A stretch of 64,000 nucleotides of DNA from NCEH01 sp043195195 (GCF_043195195.1 NZ_JBAFWT010000030.1:1-64000), one strand, 5' to 3'. Counted from the first letter of the stretch, positions 9,247-17,952 are shown. Notes: generated from the sequence alone by a model not told the origin. Translations and numbers: made by a program.

Positions 9247-9813
9247 TCATGCGCTCCTTGTCGGCAGAAGGTCGATGATCTCCCGCGCCGCGCCGGTTTC
9301 GCCGAGCCGTGGGAAGACGTTGCCGATGCTGTAGTCGTGCGCCTCCGGCCGCGTGTCGGTCATGGCGTCGGTGGCGAGGGTAACGTTGAACCCGTGCTCA
9401 TAGGCTTGGCGCGCGGTCGCCTCGACGCCGGTTCCCGTCGCAACGCCCGCGATCACGACCTGGGTGACGCCCCGCGCTTTCAATCGAGCTTCGAGATCGG
9501 TGGTCGCGAACGCACCCCAGCTCCGTTTCGTCACCACGATATCGCCGGGTTGGCGGTCAAGCTCGGGGATAAGGTCGGTCCAGCCGTCCGGAAAACCGCC
9601 GGTCTGACGGGGCGGCTGTTCCGTCCGGCCTGGCGCGCCGCCGGCGACGTTGACGAGCACCACCGGCAGGCCGTGGGCGCGAAAGGCGTCCGCGAGCGCG
9701 CGGGCACGCCCGATGACAGCGTCGATTGCCGGGAGGCCCGGCAAGCCGACGATCCCCTTCTGCAGGTCGACGACGATCAGGGCGGTGTTCGGGTCGAGCG
9801 TGGTCAGTGCCAT
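9247..9813 (-). CDS. Isochorismatase-family hydrolase lacking the usual catalytic cysteine
   Basis: This 188-residue protein has the isochorismatase fold pattern: ALIVVDLQKG supplies the Asp, VTKRSWGAF the Lys, and the third element reads GVATGTGVEATAR. Cysteine hydrolases of this family (nicotinamidase, carbamoylsarcosine hydrolase) have Cys just before VEAT; here it is Gly. True isochorismatases (EntB, PhzD) also have Gly there and hydrolyse a vinyl ether without a nucleophile. I start at 9813, where GGAGG sits eight bases upstream; an alternative ATG at 9873 overlaps the MarR stop and would add 20 residues. Role in the operon is unknown. Confidence 0.85.
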   Translation of the reverse strand: MALTTLDPNTALIVVDLQKGIVGLPGLPAIDAVIGRARALADAFRAHGLPVVLVNVAGGAPGRTEQPPRQTGGFPDGWTDLIPELDRQPGDIVVTKRSWGAFATTDLEARLKARGVTQVVIAGVATGTGVEATARQAYEHGFNVTLATDAMTDTRPEAHDYSIGNVFPRLGETGAAREIIDLLPTRSA

Positions 9814-9872
9814 GTGAGGGTCCTCCCACATTTCCAGAAAGTTCCGGTCGGGCGTCGGCCCGTGGAACGCCA

Positions 9873-10325
9873 TCAATCGTCGACGAGCCGCTTGAGCAGC
9901 TCGACGGCTTCCAGAAGCTTGCCCTGCTCCTCGGGCGACAGCCGCGCCTGGAGCGTGCGGGTCAGCCAGTCCTGCCGCGCCGCCCGGCCGTCCTCGATCC
10001 ATTTTCGGCAAGCGTCGGTGAGCGACAGGATGGTCTGGCGCCCGTCCAGTGGGTCCGGGGCACCGCACACCAGGCCCGCCGCCTCGATTGGAGCGATCAC
10101 TGCGCCCATTGATTGCGGCCGCATGCCCTCAAGCCGGGCGAGATTCGAGGTTGTCGCAGGTCCCTCGCGTTCCAGCCGCAGCAGGACCGATATCTGCGAC
10201 GGCGTCAGGTCGCCGGGAGTCGCCTGTTCGCGCAGCCGGCGCTTGAGCTTGCCGATAAGGGCACGGATCTCTGTCGCAAGGGCGGAGGCGCGCGCCGTCT
10301 GGGAGTCATCCGAGGTCGTGGACAT
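9873..10325 (-). CDS. MarR family transcriptional regulator
   Basis: A 150-residue MarR protein: N-terminal dimer helix, winged helix with TPSQISVLLRLEREG, LEGMRPQSMGAVIAPIEAAG as recognition region, and wing DPLDGRQTILSLT. It is first in the operon MarR, isochorismatase-like, small membrane protein, MFS, whose members overlap or nearly touch. That layout is typical of a repressor controlling its own efflux/detoxification operon. The ligand is unknown. Confidence 0.9.
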   Translation of the reverse strand: MSTTSDDSQTARASALATEIRALIGKLKRRLREQATPGDLTPSQISVLLRLEREGPATTSNLARLEGMRPQSMGAVIAPIEAAGLVCGAPDPLDGRQTILSLTDACRKWIEDGRAARQDWLTRTLQARLSPEEQGKLLEAVELLKRLVDD

Positions 10326-10767
10326 GGCACATGATCACATAAGAAAGGTGAACTGTAAAGTTTGCCTTCATATATGGGCAGCTGGCTGTTTGGTGAGTTG
10401 GTGTGGACGATCCCATGTGGGAAGCGGGTATCGCCGCTTCCGCGCTGGTGCGCTCGAGATTTGCGCTTCTTTGATCGCAAGGAAGCTAAAAGCCGGACGA
10501 TGACCATTGATCCGCTTCAGGACGCCATCCAACCCGCGATTGGAGTAGCCATCTCACAGAATATCGCGCCATCGCGCACAAATGGCGGTTCTGGCGGGCA
10601 GTGCCCGATGATGATGAGCACTATGTCTACGCTATCTTACTCAACTCGTCGCATCATGTGACTTTGCCGCATTTTTGAGTAGTTTCCGACGCTCATAAAG
10701 GCCGAATGGGAAGACACATGATGCCTGCGCAGATATGCAAAAATATACTCCGACGAAGGAACCGCTC
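10326..10767. other. Gene-free stretch containing direct repeat copy A
   Basis: No intact gene is visible. The left end should hold the promoter of the leftward MarR operon. The middle holds repeat copy A (10535-10664). The right end holds the leader of the nitroreductase-like gene. The base composition looks less GC-rich than the flanking genes. Confidence 0.6.
10535..10664 (+). repeat. Diverged direct repeat, copy A (protein-coding remnant?)
   Basis: About 125 bases that recur as copy B at 11882-12008, in the same orientation, one on each side of the nitroreductase-like gene. Identical blocks include gtagccatctc, atatcgcgc and ctatgtctacgctatc. In the frame beginning at 10535 copy A reads RDWSSHL, then YRA, KWRFWRA, PDDDEHYVYAI and a stop soon after. 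Copy B encodes nearly the same series but is broken by a one-base loss and internal stops. Both look like relics of one unidentified coding sequence. Confidence 0.65.
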
Positions 10768-11865
10768 GTGAACCGACGACAGATGATGATCGGGGCGGCA
10801 GCGACCGCCGTATTTGGTGGAGGAGCGGCCTATCTCACGATATCTGCTATGGGGTCGTCATCGGACTACGCCGAGGGGATCGCTGCTCTGCGAAAGGGCT
10901 TGGCGGATACGCCATCCGCGCGCGATCTTATCCGCTATGCCACGCTGGCGCCCAATGGCCATAACACGCAGCCATGGCTCTTCCGCATCGGCGACAAGAG
11001 GATCGAAATCCTGCCCGACTTTTCGAGGCGGACGCCGGTCGTCGATCCTGACGACCATCATGTCTTTGTCAGTCTCGGGGCTGCCGCCGAGACACTGTCG
11101 CTGGCGTCTGCCGCGCGCGGCGGGCCCGGTGCCGTCCGATTTGATCCAGGCGACAAAGGCTCGGTCATCTTCGACTTCGAGCAGGCGCGACCGATCCCGT
11201 CCCCCATATTCGATGCCATAACCAAGCGGCAATCGACGCGCGCCAACTATGACGGTCGCATGGTCACCACAGCCGATCTCGACACGCTCGCCAAGGCGGC
11301 GGTCGTGCCCGGCGTAGATCTCGTTTTGCTCACCGATCGCGGCCGGGTCGACCAACTGCGCGACCTCGTCCTTACGGGCAACAGCACGCAGATGGCCGAC
11401 GCTGCCTTCGTGAGCGAACTGAAATCGTGGCTTCGGTTCAACCCGCGACAGGCGCTGCGAACCGGCGATGGCCTCTATAGCGTGGCGAGTGGCAACCCCG
11501 CGCTGCCGGACTGGCTCGGGCCACATGCGTTCGACTGGCTATCGACGGCAAAAGCGGAGAATGACGTATACGCCCGCCAGATCCGATCTTCGTCTGGGAT
11601 CGCCGTGTTTGTCGGAGCCGGGGAAACCCCCGCACATTGGGTGGCGGTCGGGCAGGCCTGTCAGCGCTTTGCCCTTCAGGCGACGGCGCTGGGATTGAAG
11701 CACGCCTTCATCAACCAGCCGGTCGAGGTTCCTCAGCTGCGTCCCGAACTGGCCACGCTGATCGGCTTGCCTGGCAGGCGGCCGGATATCGTGATGCGGT
11801 TCGGTTATGGTCCGACGCTGCCTTGGTCGCCACGCCGGCCGGTCGATGCGGTCATCGTGACGTAG
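10768..11865 (+). CDS. Tat-exported nitroreductase-like (Acg-family) protein
   Basis: A 365-residue protein with a twin-arginine leader (NRRQMMIGAAATAVFGGGAA) followed by a nitroreductase/Acg-like fold: APNGHNTQPWLF near residue 65, TKRQSTRANYDG near 150, and a C-terminal GLKHAFINQPVE and RFGYG. Acg-type proteins resemble FMN nitroreductases, and some bind flavin without clear enzyme activity. I prefer the GTG at 10768 because GAAGGA lies about nine bases upstream and it leaves a normal Tat n-region; an in-frame ATG at 10735 lacks a ribosome site. The gene is isolated and flanked by two diverged direct repeats, which suggests it arrived or was duplicated as a unit. Confidence 0.8.
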   Translation: MNRRQMMIGAAATAVFGGGAAYLTISAMGSSSDYAEGIAALRKGLADTPSARDLIRYATLAPNGHNTQPWLFRIGDKRIEILPDFSRRTPVVDPDDHHVFVSLGAAAETLSLASAARGGPGAVRFDPGDKGSVIFDFEQARPIPSPIFDAITKRQSTRANYDGRMVTTADLDTLAKAAVVPGVDLVLLTDRGRVDQLRDLVLTGNSTQMADAAFVSELKSWLRFNPRQALRTGDGLYSVASGNPALPDWLGPHAFDWLSTAKAENDVYARQIRSSSGIAVFVGAGETPAHWVAVGQACQRFALQATALGLKHAFINQPVEVPQLRPELATLIGLPGRRPDIVMRFGYGPTLPWSPRRPVDAVIVT

Positions 11866-12166
11866 GAGCATGGCAAACGACCGCGATTGAGTAGCCATCT
11901 CGCACAATATCGCGCGGTGGCGTGACAATGGCGGGAATGGCGGGCCGCACCCGACGTAGATGAGTACTATGTCTACGCTATCGCCCTCTAACGCCGCACA
12001 ATGCGACTTCCAGTGCGAACCGGCGCAGTTTGTCAGCGGTTTGGGCCATCTCTGAATGGCCGGCCTAGTGGGGAGCGGACGGGCTGCTTTCGGGGACGTG
12101 GTGGGCGATAGCTGCCGTTGTCTGACGTTCCAACTTTTCCCGTTTGGGATCGAGTTTTGGGAAAGA
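11866..12166. other. Gene-free stretch containing direct repeat copy B
   Basis: No gene is supported. Copy B of the direct repeat fills 11882-12008. From 12010 to 12166 I see only non-coding sequence, with an imperfect TTTCCC/GGGAAA inverted repeat near 12137-12168 that could act as a 3' end for the leftward AraC gene. Confidence 0.5.
11882..12008 (+). repeat. Diverged direct repeat, copy B
   Basis: Second copy of the repeat described at 10535. It carries a one-base deletion relative to copy A right after cgcgattg, and in the restored frame reads SSHLAQYRAVA, stop, QWREWRAAPDVDEYYVYAIAL, stop. Protein-level similarity to copy A despite base changes argues that both derive from related coding sequences. 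Confidence 0.65.
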
Positions 12167-13060
12167 CTATGCGGCGGCGTCCATCAGCGCGCGCGCCTGT
12201 CGGATATCGCGGGCTGGGGGTTGCCCGAACATGCGGCCATATTCGCGCGTGAACTGCGGCACGCTCTCGTATCCGACACCGTAAGCAGCATCACTGATCG
12301 CCTCGCCCTGCGCGAGCATCCGGCGCCGAGCTTCTATGAGGCGGAGCTGCTTCTGAAACTGCAGCGGCGATAGCGAGGTGATGCCGCGGAAGTGAACGTG
12401 GAAGGCGGACAAGCTCATGCCGGCAGCCTCGGCCAATGCCTCAATCTTGATGGGCTGGGCATAATGACGGCGAAGGATCGCGACGGCTCGTGCGACCCGT
12501 TGAGCATGGCTGTCGGTAACACCCAGCGCGCGAATGCCACCACCATGTCGCCCGCTGAGCAACCAGTAGTGCAACTCGCGACTGAGCTGCGAGCCCAGCA
12601 CCGCGAGCGTACCCGGCCGGTCGAGCAGCCGCAGCAGGCGCAGCGCCGCATCGGCCACCTCCGCTTCGGTCGGATCGACCCGTACCGGCTGATCCGCTTC
12701 AAACGGCACAGGGCCTATCTGGCTCACCAGGCCGGCGATGATGGTGGGGTCGAGTTCAAGGACCAGAGAATAATAAGGCAAGACCCTGCTGGCGGTCGTG
12801 ATCTGGCTCACGGTGGGCACGTCGGTCGTGATGAGAAGGGAGTCACCCGCGCCGAAGTCGAGGGTTCGACTACCCATGGTCACGCACTTGCGGCCTTGCA
12901 GGACCAACGCCACCAAAGGCTTCGACACGGCATATTGCAGCATCGTCGGTGCTGTTTCGCGCAGGATCACGAAGCCGTCGACCGGCGTTGCCGCGATCCC
13001 ATTGCGATCGACATGCGCATCGGCGTAGCGGCGGGCATGGTCGAGAAGCTGATCGTTCAT
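12167..13060 (-). CDS. AraC family transcriptional regulator (AraC_N type)
   Basis: A 297-residue regulator. The N-terminal sensor part carries VALVLQGRKCVTMG and LDFGAGDSLLIT, characteristic of the AraC_N cupin-like group. The C-terminal double helix-turn-helix runs from about 195 (IKIEALAEAAGMSLSAFHVH, then AISDAAYGVGYESVPQFTRE). It is divergently placed from the SDR gene at 13190, with 129 bases between, the usual arrangement for an activator and its target. Related proteins respond to alcohols, aldehydes or drugs; the inducer here is unknown. Confidence 0.92.
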   Translation of the reverse strand: MNDQLLDHARRYADAHVDRNGIAATPVDGFVILRETAPTMLQYAVSKPLVALVLQGRKCVTMGSRTLDFGAGDSLLITTDVPTVSQITTASRVLPYYSLVLELDPTIIAGLVSQIGPVPFEADQPVRVDPTEAEVADAALRLLRLLDRPGTLAVLGSQLSRELHYWLLSGRHGGGIRALGVTDSHAQRVARAVAILRRHYAQPIKIEALAEAAGMSLSAFHVHFRGITSLSPLQFQKQLRLIEARRRMLAQGEAISDAAYGVGYESVPQFTREYGRMFGQPPARDIRQARALMDAAA

Positions 13061-13189
13061 GCGACAATGGTAGGGGAAACCGACGACCGCGACAACGCTC
13101 TAGGACAATCAGGCAAGTTTTAGGGACGATCGCGCAACATCATCCGGTGCGAGTGATGCATAACGCTGCGACACCAACCGGAGGCACCC

Positions 13190-13945
13190 ATGACCACTAT
13201 TTCTCTCGTGACCGGCGGCAGTCGCGGCCTCGGCCGCAACACCGCCATCAGCGTCGCCCGCCACGGCGGCGACGTGATCCTCACCTATCGCCGCGGCAAG
13301 GACAACGCGGATGCAGTCGTTGCCGAGATCGAGGCGCTGGGCCGCAAGGCCGTCGCGTTGCAGCTCGACACCGGGAACGTCTCGACCTTCCCTGCCTTCG
13401 TGGAAGCGCTACACGGCGCTCTGTCCGCCACCTGGGGCCGGGACGCGCTCGACCACCTCGTCAACAATGCCGGCCATGGTGAGATGGCGGACTTCGCCGC
13501 CACCACCGAGGAGCAGTTCGACAAGCTGTTCGCCGTACACGTCAAGGGCGTATTCTTCCTGACGCAGGCACTGCTGCCAGTGCTGGCCGACGGTGGCCGC
13601 ATCATCAATTTCTCGACAGGACTGACCCGCGTGTCGTTCCCCGGCTTCTCGGCCTATTCCGCCGCCAAGGGCGCGGTGGAGATCCTCACGGTCTACATGG
13701 CGAAGGAACTGGGTGCCCGCGGCATCACCGCCAACACCGTGGCGCCGGGCGCGATCGAGACCGACTTCCTGGGCGGCGCAGTCCGCGACATTCCTGATTA
13801 CAACACGACTTTCTCCGGCATGACCGCGCTCGGCCGCGTCGGCCTGCCCGATGATATCGGCCCGATGGTGGCAAGCCTGCTCGGCCCGGACAACCGCTGG
13901 GTCAACGGCCAGCGCATCGAGGTGTCCGGCGGCCAGACCATCTAA
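13190..13945 (+). CDS. SDR family oxidoreductase
   Basis: A 251-residue classical SDR: TGGSRGLGRN cofactor loop at residues 8-17, NNAGHG near 90, catalytic Ser in FSTGLTRVSF, then YSAAKGAVE as YxxxK, and a C-terminal SGGQTI end. ACCGGAGGCACCC before the ATG is a good ribosome site. It is probably controlled by the divergent AraC protein. Substrate not deducible. Confidence 0.92.
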   Translation: MTTISLVTGGSRGLGRNTAISVARHGGDVILTYRRGKDNADAVVAEIEALGRKAVALQLDTGNVSTFPAFVEALHGALSATWGRDALDHLVNNAGHGEMADFAATTEEQFDKLFAVHVKGVFFLTQALLPVLADGGRIINFSTGLTRVSFPGFSAYSAAKGAVEILTVYMAKELGARGITANTVAPGAIETDFLGGAVRDIPDYNTTFSGMTALGRVGLPDDIGPMVASLLGPDNRWVNGQRIEVSGGQTI

Positions 13946-14200
13946 CCCATGAGGGCGGGTGCTGCACGAGCGGCACTCCCTTCCTTGTGCCGAAAGGCTG
14001 TCTTATGCCGCGCAACTCGAGATCGGGATTACTGCTTTCGGACCTTGCGGCTTTGCGTATCCCGGTCAGATATTGTTCGCCCGTCTCCCGCTGCCGCTCA
14101 CGCCGGGGGGGTTGCTTGGCAACTCTCACCAGATCAGCGGGCGTGAAGCCCTCGACAACGAAACCCGTTACCGTCACGTCCGCGCCTGGTCGACGCGACG
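13946..14200. other. Poorly assigned stretch before the DUF2285 domain
   Basis: Open frames exist on both strands but none has recognisable protein character. Reading leftward, a segment with VTGFVVEGFTPADLVRVAKQ looks faintly protein-like but has no clear start. Probably decayed sequence. Confidence 0.35.
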
Positions 14201-14661
14201 GAGGGAATGAAGGATACGCGGCCGATCTGGCAGAGTTTCCCGGTCTCGATCTCCGTAGCGCCGCGGACGATGCATGGCATGGTCATGGCACCTTCTGCGT
14301 CGTGCTTCCGCTCGACATGCTGCTGGAGCTACGCATTGCAGCGCCGTTGCGCTTCTGGCGTGCGCTCGGGCGCCGCCGGCCTGGCGACTGGCGCACCGAC
14401 TTTCCGCCACAGACCCGCGGCCACCATGTTCTCACATTGCGGGCGCTGGACGGAAAGCTTGATAGCGCCAGCTATCGTCAGATAGCCGAAGCGCTTCTCG
14501 GCTTCCACGGACGCAAGGCGGATTGGGAAACCGACCCGCGCAAGAACCAGATTCGACGTCTGGTCGCCGACGGTCTCCATTACATGCGCGGCGGCTATCG
14601 TGACCTGTTGCGCTACCCAGTTCGCCTGCCGCAGCCTAGCGGACGACAAAACCGGAAATGA
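13987..14661 (+). CDS. DUF2285 domain protein, start uncertain and possibly 5'-truncated
   Basis: From about 14270 the frame reads VVLPLDMLLELRIAAPLRFW, then LTLRALDGKLDSASYRQIAE and HYMRGGYRDLLRYPVR. This is the DUF2285 pattern found in Hyphomicrobiales, usually beside regulators and conjugation genes of integrative elements. The first 70 or so codons are Ser/Arg-rich and do not look like the family, so the real start is unclear and the gene may be a 3' fragment. No other integrative-element gene is adjacent. The given start is simply the first in-frame start codon. Confidence 0.55.
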   Translation: MPKGCLMPRNSRSGLLLSDLAALRIPVRYCSPVSRCRSRRGGCLATLTRSAGVKPSTTKPVTVTSAPGRRDGGNEGYAADLAEFPGLDLRSAADDAWHGHGTFCVVLPLDMLLELRIAAPLRFWRALGRRRPGDWRTDFPPQTRGHHVLTLRALDGKLDSASYRQIAEALLGFHGRKADWETDPRKNQIRRLVADGLHYMRGGYRDLLRYPVRLPQPSGRQNRK

Positions 14662-14714
14662 GCATCCGGCGAGAGCGTGTATAGTGTTGTTGCGCCACGG
14701 CGAAGGATCACGAC

Positions 14715-15257
14715 ATGCATACTCTTGCGCTTGAAAAAGCCTTCACCTTGATCGAGCCTGGACCTGTTGTTCTCGTGACGACGAATGACGGCGGAAAAAA
14801 CAATGTCATGACCATAACATGGACCATGGTCATGGGATTTTCAGCGGAATTCGCAATTACCACAGGTGCATGGAACTATTCCTACGCCGCTTTGCAATCG
14901 TCACGGGAATGCGTGATCTCGATCCCGACAGTGGACATGATCGACATCGTCGTCGGAATCGGAACCTGCTCTGGCGAGGACACCGACAAGTTTCAGAAGT
15001 TCGGCCTCACGGCTCTACCCGGAAAGCATGTTGGAGCCCCGCTCATCAAGGAATGTCTGGCGAATATCGAATGTCGCGTCGCAGACATCATTGAGCGACA
15101 CAACATTGTCGTGATGGAGGGCGTCGCAGCCTATTTTGACGAAGCGCGCAAGGAGAAGCGCATGCTGCACGCCGTTGGCGACGGCACTTTCATTGTGGAC
15201 GGCCGCAAGCTCAATCGCAGGGAGATGATGCGCTCCAAACTCCCTCCGGGGGTCTGA
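14715..15257 (+). CDS. Flavin reductase family protein
   Basis: A 180-residue flavin reductase-like (split-barrel FMN-binding) protein. GPVVLVTTNDGGKNNVMTI with TWTMVMGFS and the later CVISIPTVDMID match the family that includes flavoredoxins and small FMN reductases. Such proteins bind FMN and reduce it, or a partner, with NAD(P)H. The gene stands alone, upstream of a hairpin that probably ends its transcript. Its codon use looks less GC-biased than neighbouring genes, in keeping with transfer. Confidence 0.85.
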   Translation: MHTLALEKAFTLIEPGPVVLVTTNDGGKNNVMTITWTMVMGFSAEFAITTGAWNYSYAALQSSRECVISIPTVDMIDIVVGIGTCSGEDTDKFQKFGLTALPGKHVGAPLIKECLANIECRVADIIERHNIVVMEGVAAYFDEARKEKRMLHAVGDGTFIVDGRKLNRREMMRSKLPPGV

Positions 15258-15342
15258 GTTGCAGTGCCGACCGATCATCTTACGCCTCATTCTTCCGGCG
15301 TCGCGTTCACCTCCAGGAATCACCCCATGATCCGATGGCGGA

Positions 15343-15374
15343 GTGCCGGAATCGTACCCCCCTGATTCCGGCAC
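15343..15374. terminator. Strong stem-loop between convergent genes
   Basis: A perfect 11-bp inverted repeat (15343-15353 with 15364-15374, 10-nt loop) lies between the ends of the flavin reductase and LysR genes. Without a T-run it could serve both strands as a hairpin barrier or terminator. Confidence 0.55.
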
Positions 15375-15524
15375 GCTGCAAGCCGCCGTTTCTCCGCCAC
15401 GGTTCGCCATAGCCCGCTGCCGACGCCGGTAGCCCGCTCGAACCCGACCGGAGATCCGATGATGATAGACCCGAAGACGGGGCTGCCGCCCCGATACCTG
15501 CTGTCATACGAGCAAGGGCGGCCC

Positions 15525-16394
15525 TCATCGCGCGAAAAAGCCGCCATGCTGAGCGATCAGCGCGGCGACGAAATCCATCACGGCGCGGACGGAAGGCGTC
15601 TTGCGCAAATCCCGATGGACGACGAGCCAGATGTCCCGAGAGAAGGATGGAACATCCTCCCCGATCCGTATGAGGTCCGGGTCGGTGTCTCCCAAAAAGC
15701 AGGGCAGCCCGGCGATGCCTGCGCCGGCCCGCGCTGCAATGAGATGCCCGCTGATGTCGTTCAACTCGCACGCGACCGGCCGTGCGCCGGCAATGCCGAG
15801 CAACCATTTCTGCTGCGGCATGTCCTCAAAACTCTCGTCGTAAGCGATGAACTGCCATCGATCAGGCACATCGCGATGCGCATAGTCGCGGCGCGCGTAG
15901 AGACCGAAGGCCATCGTCCCGAGTTTTCGTGCGAAGCTGCCGGTTTCCTCGGGCCGTACCAACCGGAGAGCCACATCCGCTTCCCTGCGGCTGAGCGAAA
16001 CCTGCTGCGCCTGCGCCGCGAGAGAAAGACGGATATCCGGATAGCGAGATCGGAAGTGCGCGAGATGCTGCGCCAGCAGATGCGCCGCCAGCACAGGTGG
16101 AGCGCTGAGCGTGACCTTGCCGATAAGCGGCGTATGCGCAGCCTGGGCGATCCGGGCAACGCCGTCCGCAGCGCTTTCCATCGTGACAGCTTGATCGAAG
16201 ACCTGCTGGCCAATCGTCGTCAGGCGACAGGATCGCGGCAGACGATCGACCAGCACCACATCCAGTTCGGCTTCGAGCGCCGCCAGCCGTCGGCTGACCG
16301 TGGCGTGGTCCACCTTCAAGGCGCGCGCCGCGCCTGACAGGGTGCCGCTGCGCGCCACCGCAAGGAAATGCCGAAGATTTTCCCAATCAGCCAT
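15525..16394 (-). CDS. LysR family transcriptional regulator
   Basis: A 289-residue LysR protein. The helix-turn-helix is at residues 5-40 (FLAVARSGTLSGAARALKVD, then HATVSRRLAALE), followed by the periplasmic-binding-like effector domain from about 90. It is divergent from the MFS gene at 16491 with 96 bases between them, a region that holds a 9-bp dyad. It most likely activates or represses that exporter. Its own effector is unknown. Confidence 0.92.
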   Translation of the reverse strand: MADWENLRHFLAVARSGTLSGAARALKVDHATVSRRLAALEAELDVVLVDRLPRSCRLTTIGQQVFDQAVTMESAADGVARIAQAAHTPLIGKVTLSAPPVLAAHLLAQHLAHFRSRYPDIRLSLAAQAQQVSLSRREADVALRLVRPEETGSFARKLGTMAFGLYARRDYAHRDVPDRWQFIAYDESFEDMPQQKWLLGIAGARPVACELNDISGHLIAARAGAGIAGLPCFLGDTDPDLIRIGEDVPSFSRDIWLVVHRDLRKTPSVRAVMDFVAALIAQHGGFFAR

Positions 16395-16461
16395 CTGTGC
16401 GATTTCTCAGGTGTCACTGGCATATATACCGAATTTTCGCACAGAAATCGCAAGCGTAGTT

Positions 16462-16491
16462 TCGAGACAAATCATCTCAAGGTTGTCTCGA
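16462..16491 (+). promoter_or_regulatory. Dyad in the LysR/MFS intergenic region
   Basis: A perfect 9-bp inverted repeat TCGAGACAA / TTGTCTCGA with a 12-base spacer ends on the first base of the MFS start codon. Its position is suited to repression of the MFS gene; binding by the LysR protein is inferred. Confidence 0.55.
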
Positions 16492-17855
16492 TGTCTGTCT
16501 CTCACCCCATGCACCCACGCATCACGCTCGCAGCCGCTGCGCTTGGCTTCGTGGTCGTTCTTCTCGACGTCAGTGTTGTCAACGTCGCGCTCGAAGCCTT
16601 GCGCACAAGCTTCTCCACCGACGTCGCCGGCCTCCAATGGGTCGTCAATGCCTATACGCTGATCTTTGCAGCCCTGCTGCTGATGGCAGGAGCCCTGGGC
16701 GACCGCTTCGGCGCGCGCACTGTCTTTATTACCGGCTTCGTTCTCTTCACGCTCGCGTCGCTTGCTTGCGGTCTGGCGCCGACGCTGGCGACGCTGGTCG
16801 GGGCGCGGCTCGCGCAAGGTGTTGGCGCCGCGCTGCTGGTTCCGAACTCATTGTCGTTGCTGCAGCAAGCATTTCCCGACAAGGAACAGCGGAACCGCGC
16901 GGTCGGCTGGTGGGGGGCCGCAGGCGGCATTGCGCTGGCGGCCGGCCCGGTGGTCGGTGGCTTTCTGGTGACGCATTTTGGCTGGCGCAGCGTTTTCCTG
17001 ATCAATATTCCGGTCGGGCTGGCCGGCTTGGTCCTGGTCCTGCGCTATTCCGCGCCAAGTCCCAAGAACGAGGGCCGCTCGCTCGATCTGCCTGGGCAGG
17101 CCGCCGCCATCATTGCACTCGCATCGCTGACAACAGCGCTGACGGACGCGGCGCACCTTGGTTGGACGCACCCACGGATTCTCGTGACCCTTACCGTAGC
17201 CATCCTCGCCGCAACATGCTTCCTCCTGATCGAGGCGCGCAGCCGCGCACCGATGCTGCCACTGTCATTCTTCTCCAGTTCGGCCTTCTCGATCGCCTCG
17301 ATCACCGGCGTCATCGTCAACTTCGCCTATTATGGCCTGATCTTCGTCTTCAGCCTGTTCTTTCAACTGGAACAACACCTGTCACCGCAGGAAACCGGCA
17401 TCGCCTTCCTGCCGATGACCATTGTCCTTATGGTCATGAACATCATCGCAGGCCGATTGATCACACGCCTTGGCGCGCGCCGGCTCATGGTGTTCGGCCT
17501 CCTTCTGGCAGCGGTCGGATATCTTCTGTTGCTCCCGGTCAGTGTCAGCGGTTCCTATTGGCAACTGGCCGTGCCGATGCTGATGGCGGCGAGCGGCATC
17601 GCGCTGATGGTGCCGACGATGACGAATGTGACGCTCTCCTCAGTCGATCCATCACGGGCTGGCATCGCGTCGGGTGTTCTCAACACGGCGCGGCAAGTGG
17701 GCGGCATGCTCGGCGTCGCGGCGTGCGGCTATTTCGTGCGCGAGACAGCACCGTCCGCGTTCATGCATGGCATGCATCTCTCGGTCATTGTCGCGGTGGT
17801 GCTGTTGTTTCTTGGCGCTGCGCTCTCGTTCTTCTGTCTCAACCGGGAGGTTTGA
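16491..17855 (+). CDS. MFS transporter, DHA2 (EmrB/QacA) type
   Basis: A 454-residue, 14-helix-type drug:H+ antiporter. Motif D1 appears as LDVSVVNVALEAL, motif A as GALGDRFGARTVF, and motif C-like GAAGGIALAAGPVVGGFLV near residue 145. The frame extends upstream, but the region before 16491 is the intergenic spacer. An AAGG lies about nine bases before the ATG. It is probably controlled by the divergent LysR gene. Export of toxic hydrophobic compounds is the family role. Confidence 0.9.
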   Translation: MSVSHPMHPRITLAAAALGFVVVLLDVSVVNVALEALRTSFSTDVAGLQWVVNAYTLIFAALLLMAGALGDRFGARTVFITGFVLFTLASLACGLAPTLATLVGARLAQGVGAALLVPNSLSLLQQAFPDKEQRNRAVGWWGAAGGIALAAGPVVGGFLVTHFGWRSVFLINIPVGLAGLVLVLRYSAPSPKNEGRSLDLPGQAAAIIALASLTTALTDAAHLGWTHPRILVTLTVAILAATCFLLIEARSRAPMLPLSFFSSSAFSIASITGVIVNFAYYGLIFVFSLFFQLEQHLSPQETGIAFLPMTIVLMVMNIIAGRLITRLGARRLMVFGLLLAAVGYLLLLPVSVSGSYWQLAVPMLMAASGIALMVPTMTNVTLSSVDPSRAGIASGVLNTARQVGGMLGVAACGYFVRETAPSAFMHGMHLSVIVAVVLLFLGAALSFFCLNREV

Positions 17856-17952
17856 AATGAACGACATGCGCCTTGACACGCTATACGGCAATCGGCGGCG
17901 ATTAGGCGTCCATGGCGTAGAGTATCGCGCCACAGCGTAGAATCGGCGGGGC

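Noticed and set aside
14174..14410. Minus-strand frame opposite the DUF2285 domain
   Set aside because: It is an Arg/His/Ala-rich antisense shadow, and the DUF2285 signature on the plus strand is convincing.
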